From positions 310,001 to 374,000 of the forward strand of contig NZ_JADOVH010000001.1 in NCBI RefSeq assembly GCF_015751965.1: 64,000 nt of DNA, given 5' to 3'. The position numbers were made by a program, and so were the translations under genes. This DNA comes from Frigoribacterium sp. CG_9.8. GTDB taxonomy: Bacteria; Actinomycetota; Actinomycetes; Actinomycetales; Microbacteriaceae. The notes below the pieces were generated by a model. The model worked only from the letters and a program-made list of their open reading frames with translations. It was not told the origin of the DNA and did not search any database. Position 1 is the stretch's first letter. The number at the start of each line of letters is the position of its first letter. Shown here piece after piece: positions 35,147-44,558 of this stretch.

Positions 35147-36033
35147 AGTTCCTGGGCGAAATTGCCCTCGAGTCGAGCGAAAACACGTTGGGCCACCCAG
35201 AGCAGCACGATGCTGACAAGACCCACAATGACTAGCCGCAGCGGAAGGTTCGGGGGCCAGATCTCCGTGTCGGCAGCGAGCCACATCGCTTTCTGAAAAC
35301 CCATAACGACGAGAGTCACGGGGTTGGCAAGGTAGATCTGTTCGATCCAGCTGCCATTGAGGGCCTGGTGAACAAGTTTGTATGAGTAGACGATCGGCGA
35401 AGCCCAGAACAGGATGAGAAGCAGCACCTCGACGAGGTGCTGGAAGTCACGAAGGTAGACATTCACCGCAGACAGAAGCAGGCCGAGCGAGAAGCTGAAG
35501 AGCAGCACCACTGCGAGCGCAAGCGGCAAGTACAAGATCTGATAGTGCCACGGCGCGCGGTTGAGAGCGACAGTCGCGACGAGCAGGATAGCGAACTGGA
35601 CGGCGAAATTGAACAGTGCTGAGCCCACACTCGCGAGAGGGAAGATCTCGCGCGGTAGATACACCTTCTTGATCAAGCCGGAATTGGCCACGATCGAGGT
35701 GGTTGAGCCCGAGAGCACTTCGGCGAATAGCGCCCACACGGTCAGGCCGGTGAAAACGAAGATCGCATAGTCCGGTACCGAGCGCTCGGCGTTGAGGAAC
35801 TTGCCGATGGCGACGTAGTAGATGAGTAGCTGCGTGAGTGGCCGGAACAGGCTCCAAAGCAGACCGAGCGAACTGTCCTTGTAACGCGACTTGATCTCAC
35901 GGCGAACCAGTAGGTTGAGCAGCTCGCGATTACCCCAAATGGCCCGTACTGAGTACGAAGTTCCTGCCAGGAGACCATTCGGCGGTCCGGCTGTCACGAG
36001 TGGAGGAAGCCCATCTGAGACAGAGGTTGTCAT
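35143..36033 (-). CDS. wzm: Polysaccharide ABC-transporter permease
   Basis: About 296 residues from ATG 36033 (GAAGGG upstream; the frame is open to 36066). The family signature occurs in the N-terminal cytoplasmic helix and first membrane segment (LVRREIKSRYKDSSLGLLWS), with SSLGLLW and LIYYVAIGKFL typical of Wzm/TagG/RfbA permeases. Six membrane segments are predicted, with IKKVYLPREIFPLAS (a coupling-helix region) in the middle and NVYLRDFQHLVEVLLLI after it. It exports a lipid-linked polysaccharide with the Wzt ATPase. Here wzm and wzt are divergent, 103 bp apart, instead of in one operon. Confidence 0.93.
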   Translation of the reverse strand: MTTSVSDGLPPLVTAGPPNGLLAGTSYSVRAIWGNRELLNLLVRREIKSRYKDSSLGLLWSLFRPLTQLLIYYVAIGKFLNAERSVPDYAIFVFTGLTVWALFAEVLSGSTTSIVANSGLIKKVYLPREIFPLASVGSALFNFAVQFAILLVATVALNRAPWHYQILYLPLALAVVLLFSFSLGLLLSAVNVYLRDFQHLVEVLLLILFWASPIVYSYKLVHQALNGSWIEQIYLANPVTLVVMGFQKAMWLAADTEIWPPNLPLRLVIVGLVSIVLLWVAQRVFARLEGNFAQEL

Positions 36034-36055
36034 GTGGCAAGGACCCTTCGGATGG

Positions 36056-36093
36056 CACCGGCACATCCTGCGAGCATGCCGGTAGTGCCGGTG
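36056..36093. repeat. Inverted repeat in the wzm/wzt divergent gap
   Basis: Nine-base arms, CACCGGCAC (36056-36064) and GTGCCGGTG (36085-36093), are separated by 20 bases. The gap must contain both promoters, so this could be an operator or an mRNA hairpin in the wzm leader. A TAATCT element follows at 36110-36115 and could be the -10 of a wzt promoter. Confidence 0.5.
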
Positions 36094-36136
36094 GCACGCC
36101 GTTTCACACTAATCTAAGTGGGGTGGCAAAGTCTAT

Positions 36137-37378
36137 TTGGCGTCGCCCAACAGCAGAGTCCGGAGAAAACCCGCGTTGAATGATCCCGTTGTCGCAATTC
36201 GTGTTTCCGACGTGTCAAAGAGGTTCGTCATCCGCAAGGAGAAGTCACTCAAAGAGCGTCTGGTCAACTTCGGTCGCTCCAACCTCCATAAGGAAGACTT
36301 TTTTGCTCTTAGCAATGTCACGGTAGATATTGAGGCCGGCACGACAGTCGGGCTCATCGGACCGAACGGTTCGGGAAAGAGCACGCTACTGAAAACCATT
36401 GGGGGGATCATCCAGCCGACGACTGGATTCGTGCAACACCGTGGGCGCGTTGCGGCACTTCTCGAGCTGGGTGCGGGATTCCATCCAGACCTTACAGGTC
36501 GGGAGAATGTGTTTCTCAACGCGGCGATCCTCGGGATATCAACCTCTGAAACCGAGCAGAATTTTGCGGAGATACTCGAGTTTTCCGGGATCGGCCAGTT
36601 CATCGACACTCAGGTGAAGTTTTATTCAAGCGGAATGTACGTGCGACTCGCCTTCGCCGTCGCCGTTCACGTCGACCCGGACATCCTCATCGTCGACGAG
36701 GTACTCGCTGTCGGCGACGAGCCATTCCAGCGCAAGTGCATGGACCGTATCCGCGACCTGCAGCGCCAGGGCAAGACAATCGTGCTCGTCACCCATTCGC
36801 TCGACCAGGTTGCCGAGTTCTGCGATCGGGCGATTGTGCTCGAGGGCGGTCGGATGGTGTTCGACGGCGCGCCCGGTCGGGCGATCCAGACCCTCCGCAA
36901 GGACTTCGAGACAATCCGCATGAAGGATGCCGCCGCGAACGCCCCTCAGGAGGAGAAGGTCGGCCCGCAGATCACCGGAGTCGCGCTCAAGACTATTGAC
37001 GGGACGAGCGCCGTCGACGTAATCCAGTCCGGGGACGGCCTTACTGTCGAGATCTGCCTCGCCCTCGCGGCGCCGGTCGACAACTGGATCGTCGGGATGG
37101 GTATCGAGACGTCTGTCGGCCAGGTCGTGTTCGGCACGAACTCCGAGCGCCTCGATGTGGTTACCGAGCAGATCGACGGGGAAGCGGTGTTCCACTTCAC
37201 TTTCGACTCGCTTCCGCTCGGCGAGGGCCAGTACTTCGTGCATGCGTCCTACGGCACGCTGTCCGATGGCGAGTTGTTCCGCATTCCGCAGGCCGCGGCA
37301 TTCTCGGTGAGTGAGGACTCGGAGAACGTCGGAGTCGTCAGCTCGCGAGTATCTGGACGCGTGCTAACCGGCGTGTGA
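36137..37378 (+). CDS. wzt: Polysaccharide ABC-transporter ATPase with C-terminal carbohydrate-binding-type domain
   Basis: A 413-residue protein. The ATPase domain has Walker A GPNGSGKST (about 75-83), the signature YSSGM (about 163-167, the reduced form usual in Wzt/TagH proteins), Walker B ILIVDEVLAVGD (about 183-194) and the switch His THS (about 219). Residues ~275-405 form an extra beta-rich domain matching the position and size of Wzt-C, which in E. coli O9a binds the capped end of the glycan. The start is uncertain: TTG 36137 or TTG 36176, the latter with GGAG 13 bases upstream. The extra domain indicates export tied to a recognised chain terminus. Confidence 0.92.
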   Translation: MASPNSRVRRKPALNDPVVAIRVSDVSKRFVIRKEKSLKERLVNFGRSNLHKEDFFALSNVTVDIEAGTTVGLIGPNGSGKSTLLKTIGGIIQPTTGFVQHRGRVAALLELGAGFHPDLTGRENVFLNAAILGISTSETEQNFAEILEFSGIGQFIDTQVKFYSSGMYVRLAFAVAVHVDPDILIVDEVLAVGDEPFQRKCMDRIRDLQRQGKTIVLVTHSLDQVAEFCDRAIVLEGGRMVFDGAPGRAIQTLRKDFETIRMKDAAANAPQEEKVGPQITGVALKTIDGTSAVDVIQSGDGLTVEICLALAAPVDNWIVGMGIETSVGQVVFGTNSERLDVVTEQIDGEAVFHFTFDSLPLGEGQYFVHASYGTLSDGELFRIPQAAAFSVSEDSENVGVVSSRVSGRVLTGV

Positions 37379-37388
37379 CGCCGACCCG

Positions 37389-38552
37389 TTAGTCGAGTCG
37401 GCGCACCGAGCGGTAAAGCCGACTGCGGGTCAGCGCATTGAGTCGCGTACCGACCCACATCTTCATGGTGCCGAACGGCCCACGATTCTCGACATCCGAG
37501 AGGCGAACTGTGAGTTCGTGCACGCGCATTTTCGAGTCGTGGAGGCGGTCAATTAGCTCGCGTCGGGTCGGGGCGTCGGGATCCGCGGAGATCTCGACGT
37601 GGAACTCGCGTAGCTGGTCGAGCTGGTTCGACAACCAGGTCTCATAGTCGTGCGCGATGGTGAGGGCCACGAACGGGCTGTCGTCGCCCTCCGACAAAGA
37701 GCCGTCCCTGATAACCTCTCGTCGTTGCACGGGCACCGGGCTTAGTTCGCGTGGCGGGTCGTCGGCGGCCGGCGCCGAGGACAGGACATCCCCCCATCGT
37801 TCGATGAATCTGTAGCCCGACCGGTTCGCGGCGAATTGTCGGAACCATCGGTCGTTTTGCGTCGATTGTCCGGAATGGTGAAGAACTATGGCGTGCGGCT
37901 CAAGCCAGATCTGGATGCCCCGCTCGCGTAGCCGCAGCTGGAGGTCGACGTCTTCGAAGTACGCGGGTTCGAAGATCGGGTCGAACCCGCCGACCCATTC
38001 GAAGTCGGCCCTCTTCACGAGCAGTGCCGCCGCAGATCCGTAGTCGACCTCACGGGCCGCCAGGAGACCGTCGCGCTCCGCCTCGGCACGCGTCAGCCCA
38101 CTGCCCCACTGAACAGTGCCGCCGTGTGAAAGAAGCCTCGACCCGGCCTCCTGAACAGTTCCGTCGAAATTGAGAAGCAGGCTCGCGATCGCGCTCTTGC
38201 CGTGATTGGTGGATGCCGCATCCACGAGGATGGCGAGCCAATGGCGATCGACACGAGCGTCGTCATTCAGGAAGATGAGGTTAGTTCCGACCGCCGAGCG
38301 GGCTGCGAGGTTACATGCCGCACCGAAACCGATGTTCGCAAAGCGTTCGATGACCTTCGACACCACCGGATGCTCGTGGGCGATGCGGCTCGTCTCGGGA
38401 CGCGATCCGTTGAGTACGACGATGACCTCGTGTGAGGGGGCGTCGATCGATGCCGCTACGTCGTCGAGGCATTCCTGAAGCTCGTCCACGAGACGCCAAG
38501 CAACAATGATTATTGACGCTTTGACTTCGGCTGCCACCGGATTTCTGCTCAT
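37389..38552 (-). CDS. GT2 glycosyltransferase, WbbL-like, with C-terminal coil and tail
   Basis: A 387-residue enzyme. The GT2 domain (about 10-265) has SIIIVAWRLVDEL, NIGFGAACNLAARS, NLIFLNDDARVD and GGFDPIFEPAYFEDVDLQ, resembling WbbL-like rhamnosyltransferases. A ~100-residue extension ends in a predicted coil (LIDRLHDSKMRVHELTVRL) and a basic tail (RSRLYRSVRRLD) like those of other island proteins. ATG 38552 has GGATGG upstream. It is convergent with wzt and the last recognisable gene before the IS graveyard. Confidence 0.88.
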   Translation of the reverse strand: MSRNPVAAEVKASIIIVAWRLVDELQECLDDVAASIDAPSHEVIVVLNGSRPETSRIAHEHPVVSKVIERFANIGFGAACNLAARSAVGTNLIFLNDDARVDRHWLAILVDAASTNHGKSAIASLLLNFDGTVQEAGSRLLSHGGTVQWGSGLTRAEAERDGLLAAREVDYGSAAALLVKRADFEWVGGFDPIFEPAYFEDVDLQLRLRERGIQIWLEPHAIVLHHSGQSTQNDRWFRQFAANRSGYRFIERWGDVLSSAPAADDPPRELSPVPVQRREVIRDGSLSEGDDSPFVALTIAHDYETWLSNQLDQLREFHVEISADPDAPTRRELIDRLHDSKMRVHELTVRLSDVENRGPFGTMKMWVGTRLNALTRSRLYRSVRRLD

Positions 38553-38744
38553 TATCGTTCCATCCTATGGATTAGTTAGGCCTTATACGAATCGACAGGG
38601 ACTCCTTTTTGGGCAATATATCCGAGCTGCAGGATTCGTTTTCATTGCGAATCAATTGTCACGAGGAGCCGAGTGGTCGCTGCGTTCGGCACCAGCTTCC
38701 GGATGTGAACTGCTCACCACAGCTGAGGGAAAGAGGGCGATGGG

Positions 38745-39056
38745 GGCAGCCTGTCTCGCCTATGGCGTATCTCCCATATGCGGGTCCACGTGATACGGGC
38801 GTGGAGCACGGCGGCGGCGCGGTAGGTGATGGCGAGTTTGTCGTATCGGGTGGCGATGCCTCGCCATTGCTTGTTGAGTGCGAATGAGCGTTCGACGACG
38901 GTGGGGTCTTTGTCGGCGTCGGTATCCGGTAAAGGGGGGGCTGCCGCCGCGGCATCCTCGTCGTTTGCGGGCGGCGATCTGGTCGCTTTTCTCAGGGATC
39001 ACTGCGCTGATCCCGTGGGCACGGAGCGCGCGGCGAATCACACCACCCGAATATAT
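38745..39056 (-). pseudogene. IS5-family (IS427-like) transposase fragment, frameshifted
   Basis: Reading leftward, the sequence gives GISAVIPEKSDQIAARKRRG, then after a frameshift near 38945 the block VVERSFALNKQWRGIATRYD and KLAITYRAAAVLHARITWTR, ending near WEIRH. These blocks are characteristic of the C-terminal end of actinobacterial IS5-type transposases. The N-terminal half is missing: the sequence is interrupted at about 39057 by an IS481-type relic. No intact inverted repeats were confirmed. Not functional. The ~190 bases between the GT2 start (38552) and this relic are AT-rich and contain no recognised gene. Confidence 0.72.
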
Positions 39057-39068
39057 AGAAGAAACGCC

Positions 39069-40088
39069 CTAGCTGCCCTGCCCAGGGACGTTGGCCAACC
39101 GGCTGATGACTGGGCGGGCTCCGATCGCGGTATGGGGAGAGTGGTGATTGTATTCATGGAGCTATCCGGGGAGTTCTGCTCGTCGGGCTGACTCGGAGTC
39201 GTATTGGCATGCAAGTTCGCAACCATCGGCAAGGGTGCGGTGGAAGCGCTCGATCTTTCGGTTCGTCTGCAACTGCCATTCGCGGGTCTTTTTCATTGCG
39301 ATGCCCAACTCCGCGCAGGTATCGCGCTAGAGCGGGACTTTCAGGGGGCCCGTTGTCGGAGAGTATTCATTGAACAATTACTCCGCCGGCAGCGAACCAG
39401 GACGCCCCCAGCAGCACGCCGACCGCTCTGGCGGCGGCCTCGTCATCGTGAATTTCGGCATATGTAACGCGGGAGCGGTCGTCGATGACGGTGTGGACGA
39501 AGGTCGTGCCGATCAATCCGTTCCTGCTCGGGCTGGTTTTGGTCGTTGGGGTCGCCATTCGGTTCGCCTGCCCTTGAGAGCATCCCAAATAACGACATCC
39601 GCCGCCGTCGGGGACGTTGCCGAGTTTTTTCCGTCAACGAGGATTAGATGCGTCGGTTTCTCGTGTTTGTAGCGATGCACGAGCTCTCCCGCCCTGGAAT
39701 CGACGTGGTGCAGCTTGTTGAGCCGACAGCGCACCAGAACGGTATGGGATCTCGAGGGCCGCATGCCGAGCCTCACGCCAATTGTGATCGGTCCAAGGCG
39801 TCTCTCCCATCGCAGATGCGCGATCTTCCGCACTAGCTCCTGCAACGTCTTGTTCGGGCTGCGATCCGGGCGTGAACACCGGTCAGCCATGGTTGCCGCA
39901 CCCATCGCGGAATGACGTTCAACCCATCGTTTTGCCTTTGGCCACACCACGTTGAGCTGCTGTGCGGCCAATACAACTGGCCAGCCCTCATCAACTATCG
40001 AAGGTGCGATTCGAAAACAATGGCGTGGAGTCAGAGCATTATTAGCGGCGGACACGAAAATCTCCAGGTTCGTGATGTGGTTTGCCAT
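39069..40088 (-). pseudogene. IS481-family transposase relic with several frameshifts and stops
   Basis: A leftward DDE transposase relic. The N-terminal part (ATG 40088 to about 39600) is still open and contains NALTPRHCFRIAPSIVDEGW, the HTH-like KRWVERHSAMGAATMADRCS and RLGPITIGVRLGM. Later frames hold GTTFVHTVIDDRSRVTYAEI and then NRKIERFHRTLADGCELA, matching the order of IS481 transposases; the catalytic D/D/E positions are traceable. A stop lies near 39330, another near 39155, and frame changes occur near 39590 and 39380. It is dead. The 223 bases from 40089 to 40311, up to the methyltransferase gene, have no recognised gene. Confidence 0.78.
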
Positions 40089-40311
40089 TCACAGCTCTGC
40101 TTTCACGCCCGGAGGTCCTCGCTCACGTTCACCGACTGGGGCGAGTCGTCACAACCACTCAACCGACCTGCTCGGCCAGTACATTTGGTTGTCGGTAATA
40201 AGACCGCGTCTACCAGTTGTATCCGCTGCTCGACACTGATTCAGTTTAAGGATTCCCCATCGGCGAGCACACCATTGAGTGACGACGTCAGTGCAGGAGT
40301 CTTCGACGAAG

Positions 40312-42036
40312 TCAGCCTCTTAGCAGTCGACGAATTGGGCGCCTGCGCAGCCCAGAACGCAGCCGTTCGACCTCACGCTGGGCCTCTGCAAGAAGATCCT
40401 GCGATCCGGCGAAGGACTGCCTGAGGGCCGCGAGTTCGAACTTTAGAGTGGCACGTTCCTCGAAACTCCTGGCGCCGAGCTCGAGGGAGTCGAGCCGGCG
40501 GTCGAGCAGCTCGTGGAGCTCCTCGCGCCATGATGTCCGCGACACCGCGGAGCGGTAACGCGCGGAGACGATCGAGCGGATATCCGCCTCAGTTGCGATC
40601 GTCGATTCGAGCCAGGTCGGGTCATCGAACTGGAGGAGTGAGGCGAGGTGATTCACGACATCCCGCACCGACGAGGCACCTGGCCACCGCGCGGGGGTTG
40701 ATTTCTCGGCGGCCCTGATACCGAGGTGCAGCAGACCTCGAGCAAGCGCCTGCGGAAGATCGATCGAGCCGATCCGGATGCCGGGAGCGCGCATGGTGAG
40801 CTCGCCACTCTCCAGAACAATCGTCGAATCGTAGAGCGGGAATCCGTCGTCGTTGGCATTCGCGGACTGAAGAGCTCGCCAGCGTGAGAGGAGCTCTGTA
40901 CGCTCTTCGATCGAGGCGAGTGCGATTGACTCCGCGAGAGCTGTTCCTGCTGTGAATCGCTCGTCCACTGGCACGCGGTGAATCGTGGCGCCAGTCGGTG
41001 TGGCCGTCGTGAGGAACTCGCTGTGCGAGATGACCAAGTCGGAAGAGACGATGCTCGTGGTCTGGGAGGCGAAGTCCGGCCGCACGTCGATCGGCCAACT
41101 TCGGGCCGCCCGGTGCGCGGGCCAGAGCTCGGCTGCAGTATCCGGCGCGGCGGAGACCACCATGACGAAGGAGTTCGCGGTTTCGCTGGCAAGCCCGGCC
41201 TTAGCCAGCTCGCCCCAGACCAGCCGTTCGCTCGCGAGACCGGGTCGGGCGAGAGTCCAGTCCGGGCTGGGGAAGGTCGAAAGGGTCGACAGCATTGACC
41301 GCGCCGCACTCGGGAACGTGCCGGGATCGAAGACGGTCTCGGTGAGCTTGTAGTCGGGGAAGGCCGCGAAAGTCATCCCGACTAGGCCGGCGTCGGCAGC
41401 CATCTTGAGCAGCGCGGATTTTGAGAACGTACGCGCGCGTTCGCCTCGCGGGTATCCTTCGATCGAGTCGAAGACCTGGCTCGTGTGGTCCTCGGGGGCA
41501 CCGACTAGGTACTTGACCCCGAACTGGTTCTCGATGGCCAGTACGAGGGAGCCGCCCGGGTTCAGCCGCTTGCGGATTCCGGAGAGGAAATCAACATAAG
41601 GGGCGGGATCGTCGGTCCCGAGACCGACGTATTCGAGCACTCCGACGACGACCACGACGTCATAAGAGGGTTCCTCCGGCAGGTCGGCGAGCTCGCCGAC
41701 TAGCACCTCGACGCCGGGAAGATCCCGCGTTCGCTCACGAGCAGCCAGCGCCCTCGCGGGCATCGGTTCGAGCGCATCGACGGTCGCGCCGACCTCGCCG
41801 AGGTACCGAGTCACTCCACCGCACCCGGAACCGATCTCCAGGATTGACGAGCCGGGCGGGATGTCGAAGGCACGAATCACGTTCCCGCGCGACGGGTGAG
41901 TGTGGTACCTCTCCGCCCAGTTTTCGGCCCGGTCGCACATCTCCGCGCTCGTCGAGCTCAGGTCTGACGACGCTTGCAGGATTTCTAGGACCCGCCCCTC
42001 GGACCCGTCCGAATAGGTCAAGGCGGTGGTCCCCAC
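40312..42036 (-). CDS. WbdD-like methyltransferase with degenerate kinase region and short C-terminal coil
   Basis: A 574-residue protein. A class I SAM methyltransferase domain (about 45-235) has SILEIGSGCGGVTRYLG (residues 64-80) and VLEYVGLG. A characteristic block (QFGVKYLVGAPEDHTSQVFD, then SIEGYPRG) is shared with the 44559 protein. Residues ~290-495 align in order with that protein's kinase region but lack the DxHxxN catalytic loop and the metal-binding DLE; the equivalent stretch reads YDSTIVLESGELTM. The C-terminus (about 525-574) is a short coil plus a basic tail. It may methylate the glycan end or act as a partner of the kinase-bearing paralogue. Its gene reads leftward, back to back with the GT2-GT4 fusion. 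Confidence 0.82.
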   Translation of the reverse strand: MGTTALTYSDGSEGRVLEILQASSDLSSTSAEMCDRAENWAERYHTHPSRGNVIRAFDIPPGSSILEIGSGCGGVTRYLGEVGATVDALEPMPARALAARERTRDLPGVEVLVGELADLPEEPSYDVVVVVGVLEYVGLGTDDPAPYVDFLSGIRKRLNPGGSLVLAIENQFGVKYLVGAPEDHTSQVFDSIEGYPRGERARTFSKSALLKMAADAGLVGMTFAAFPDYKLTETVFDPGTFPSAARSMLSTLSTFPSPDWTLARPGLASERLVWGELAKAGLASETANSFVMVVSAAPDTAAELWPAHRAARSWPIDVRPDFASQTTSIVSSDLVISHSEFLTTATPTGATIHRVPVDERFTAGTALAESIALASIEERTELLSRWRALQSANANDDGFPLYDSTIVLESGELTMRAPGIRIGSIDLPQALARGLLHLGIRAAEKSTPARWPGASSVRDVVNHLASLLQFDDPTWLESTIATEADIRSIVSARYRSAVSRTSWREELHELLDRRLDSLELGARSFEERATLKFELAALRQSFAGSQDLLAEAQREVERLRSGLRRRPIRRLLRG

Positions 42037-42197
42037 GTAAATCAGACCATCGTGAGCTTTGCTGAACTTCCGTCTGGCTGAGGTCGCTGTTCGGTTGTCG
42101 ATTGGAGACCCTCCTTGTTGTCTGCTCCGGAACCGTTAGCCGGGCCCGTGACTTAACACAGGATAGTGTCTGGGGAGTGTCTGTTGAGAGGGCAAGG

Positions 42198-44357
42198 ATG
42201 ACCAAGGTGACTGGTGCGCGGGCGGTGACCATTGTCGTTCCGATCTACGACCATTGGTCCTCTCTCGAGAGGTGCCTTGAATCGGTATTCGCAGGCGTCG
42301 ATCTCCGCATCCATCGCGTCATCCTAATCAACGACTGTGGACCGCACGCCGACACCATCGAGTCGCTCGTCCTACACGCAGTAGCCGGTCGTGCGGGCGT
42401 CGAATATTACCGGAACGAGACGAATCTCGGCTTCGTCGGAACCTGCAACCGGGCCGCCCTGGAGCTCGACGGTTCAGGCAACGACATCCTTCTCCTCAAT
42501 AGCGATGCCGAACTGTCGGCGGGTGCCCTCGACGAGATGATCGCCGTTCTTGGTGCGGCGGAGCACCACGGCATAGTGTGCCCGAGAAGCAACAACGCCA
42601 CGATCGCGAGCATGCCGTTCTTCCACCGCGAGAATCCGGATGCCGAGGGATGGTCTCACGAGGACAGCGAGGGGATCTTGGCGCGGGTCGCCCCCCTCAT
42701 CCCGCAGTATTACGTCGCCCCGGTCTCGGTGGGATTCTGTTTCCTCGTCAAGCGGTCACTCATCGACAACCACGGACTGTTCGACACGGCGTTCGGCGCC
42801 GGGTACAATGAGGAAAACGACTTTTGCCTTCGCGTAAACGCCCTTGGCTACTCCGCGCTCCTCGCCAACCGAGCCTTTGTCCGTCACCTCGGGAGTGCGA
42901 GCTTTGGCTCCGAGCTCAAGGACAGACTCGAGCGCAAGAACTACGAGCTTCTGGTGTCGCGCTACCCCTTCTACCCGGAAGCGGTGAGGTCGTTCATCTC
43001 GTTCGGCTACGCGGCCGCGGATGTCTTCGCGGAGATCATCGCCGACGACTCGAGCACCCGTCGCACCATCCTGATCGACCTCCACCATCTCTCTCTCGTC
43101 TATAACGGCAGCACGCGGTACGCGCTCTCGTTTCTACGAACACTCGCCGAAACGCGAGTCGCGTCCAACATCGAGGTGACGGTCGCAGCCCAGCCCGGAG
43201 CAATCGAATTCTTCAACCTCGCCACCTATGGGCTGCGGGTCGTGCCGTACTCGCAGCTGAACGGCGTCTTTGACGTCGGAATCGCGCTCGCCCCGATCAA
43301 TAGCATCGACCAGCTTGTGCAGATGAACTCGCACTGCGCTCGATGGGTGGTGAGTCACTTCGACATGATCGCGTCACGATCACTCGAACTGCTGCTCTCC
43401 GACCCGCTGCGCGCGGTCATCGTGGAGCACGGCCTTCGCTATGCAGACCGAGTCATCGCGCTGAGCGAATTCTCGCTGCGAGACGCTGAGGCATATTACC
43501 CACACCTCGCCGATAACCTCACCGCCAAGAGCGAGGCGGTGATGCTCGGATCGACCCGTAGCGCGGTCGCCGGGCCCGATGACGACAGCCTCGCGACGGC
43601 CGAGCTTCGCAGCGAGGTGGCGGCGATAGTCTCGCGGGGCGGATACGCCGTCGTGATGGGTAACTTCTACCCGCACAAGCAGGTCGGCCACGCGGTCAAC
43701 GCGCTGAAGGATTCCGGGGTGCCGATCATTGCGTTCGGACCTCTCGCCGGAATCGAGGAGTCGAGAATGACGGTCATCGTCGCAGGGGGGACGCTCTCGG
43801 AGAGCCACCTCCAGCAGGTGCTCGAGAACGCGGCTCTCGTGATTTTCCCGTCCGCGTACGAGGGATTCGGGCTGCCGATCGCTGACGCGATCGACTTCGG
43901 CGTGCCCGTCGTGGCGTTCGATACTGCGGTGGCGCGCGAAGTCGTCCGCAAGATCAAAGTCGGAAGCGCGGTCCGGTTCTTCGACAGATTCAGCGAGCTG
44001 GCCGCGGTGGTGAAGGCGGCCCTGACCGATGCCGAATTCCACTCTGCTGCATCCGAACTTCGTGGCACAGTACGTGGGCTCGCACCCTACAATCGCAAGC
44101 TCTGGCGGATGGCAGTCGAGCAGCTCACCGCGCCGCTGGATGTCAACGACCTCGAGGCTCGATTCGTTGCCATCAAGAGCCTCGAACGGGTCGTCGCAGC
44201 GCAGCGTGGGGTGGCCGATGGGCTGCGCGGCGAGCTCGAGGCCGCGCGTGTGCACACTGACGCGGTCCTCGCCAGCCGGACCTACCGTGCCGGTTCAAGC
44301 CTCGCGCGACTGGCCTCGCCGCTGCTGAAGATCACCCGACAGACGAGCGGTTCCTAG
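42198..44357 (+). CDS. Bifunctional GT2-GT4 glycosyltransferase fusion with C-terminal coil
   Basis: About 719 residues from ATG 42198, which has GAGAGGG upstream; the open frame to 42102 lacks such a site. The N-terminal GT2 domain (about 8-280) has VTIVVPIYDHWSSLERCL, NLGFVGTCNRAAL, LLLNSDAELS and FGAGYNEENDFCLR. The C-terminal GT-B domain (about 290-640) has ILIDLHHLSLVYNGSTRYA, VMGNFYPHKQVGHAV and EGFGLPIADAIDFG, where Asp replaces the usual second Glu. A short coil and the tail LASRTYRAGSSLARLASPLL complete it. Two transferases in one chain suggest two successive linkages or an alternating repeat. It sits between the two WbdD-like genes, which fits joint synthesis and capping. Confidence 0.9.
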   Translation: MTKVTGARAVTIVVPIYDHWSSLERCLESVFAGVDLRIHRVILINDCGPHADTIESLVLHAVAGRAGVEYYRNETNLGFVGTCNRAALELDGSGNDILLLNSDAELSAGALDEMIAVLGAAEHHGIVCPRSNNATIASMPFFHRENPDAEGWSHEDSEGILARVAPLIPQYYVAPVSVGFCFLVKRSLIDNHGLFDTAFGAGYNEENDFCLRVNALGYSALLANRAFVRHLGSASFGSELKDRLERKNYELLVSRYPFYPEAVRSFISFGYAAADVFAEIIADDSSTRRTILIDLHHLSLVYNGSTRYALSFLRTLAETRVASNIEVTVAAQPGAIEFFNLATYGLRVVPYSQLNGVFDVGIALAPINSIDQLVQMNSHCARWVVSHFDMIASRSLELLLSDPLRAVIVEHGLRYADRVIALSEFSLRDAEAYYPHLADNLTAKSEAVMLGSTRSAVAGPDDDSLATAELRSEVAAIVSRGGYAVVMGNFYPHKQVGHAVNALKDSGVPIIAFGPLAGIEESRMTVIVAGGTLSESHLQQVLENAALVIFPSAYEGFGLPIADAIDFGVPVVAFDTAVAREVVRKIKVGSAVRFFDRFSELAAVVKAALTDAEFHSAASELRGTVRGLAPYNRKLWRMAVEQLTAPLDVNDLEARFVAIKSLERVVAAQRGVADGLRGELEAARVHTDAVLASRTYRAGSSLARLASPLLKITRQTSGS

Positions 44358-44377
44358 CCACGAGCGAACCCTTGGCC

Positions 44378-44459
44378 TTCGCGCGTGGTCTCCCGTCGGC
44401 TCTGCGCAATTTGATGCACCACATTTTTGATTCTCATGCTTCTAACGGCCACGCGCGAA
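44378..44459. repeat. 11-bp inverted repeat between convergent genes
   Basis: TTCGCGCGTGG (44378-44388) and CCACGCGCGAA (44449-44459) are perfect complements separated by 60 bases, in the 201-bp gap where the GT2-GT4 fusion and the methyltransferase-kinase gene converge. It could be a weak bidirectional transcription barrier or a recombination remnant. There is no U-run. Nothing else is recognised in this gap. Confidence 0.5.
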
Positions 44460-44558
44460 TTCTGCTGCGAAATACCCGGACTTCGATCAGGTCGTAGTTT
44501 GAACTAACTCTGATTCGTCAAACTGCCGGTACGGCGAAGGCTAATAGATTGCAATGCC

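Noticed and set aside
38745-40088. A complete composite transposon carrying the capping module
   Set aside because: Only one cluster of relics is seen. No matching IS copy or target-site duplication lies on the far side of the module within the window, so transposon-borne movement cannot be shown.
39912-40424. Plus-strand open frame (170 codons) in the IS graveyard
   Set aside because: It runs antisense to the IS481-type relic and the end of the methyltransferase gene, with no similarity to any family.
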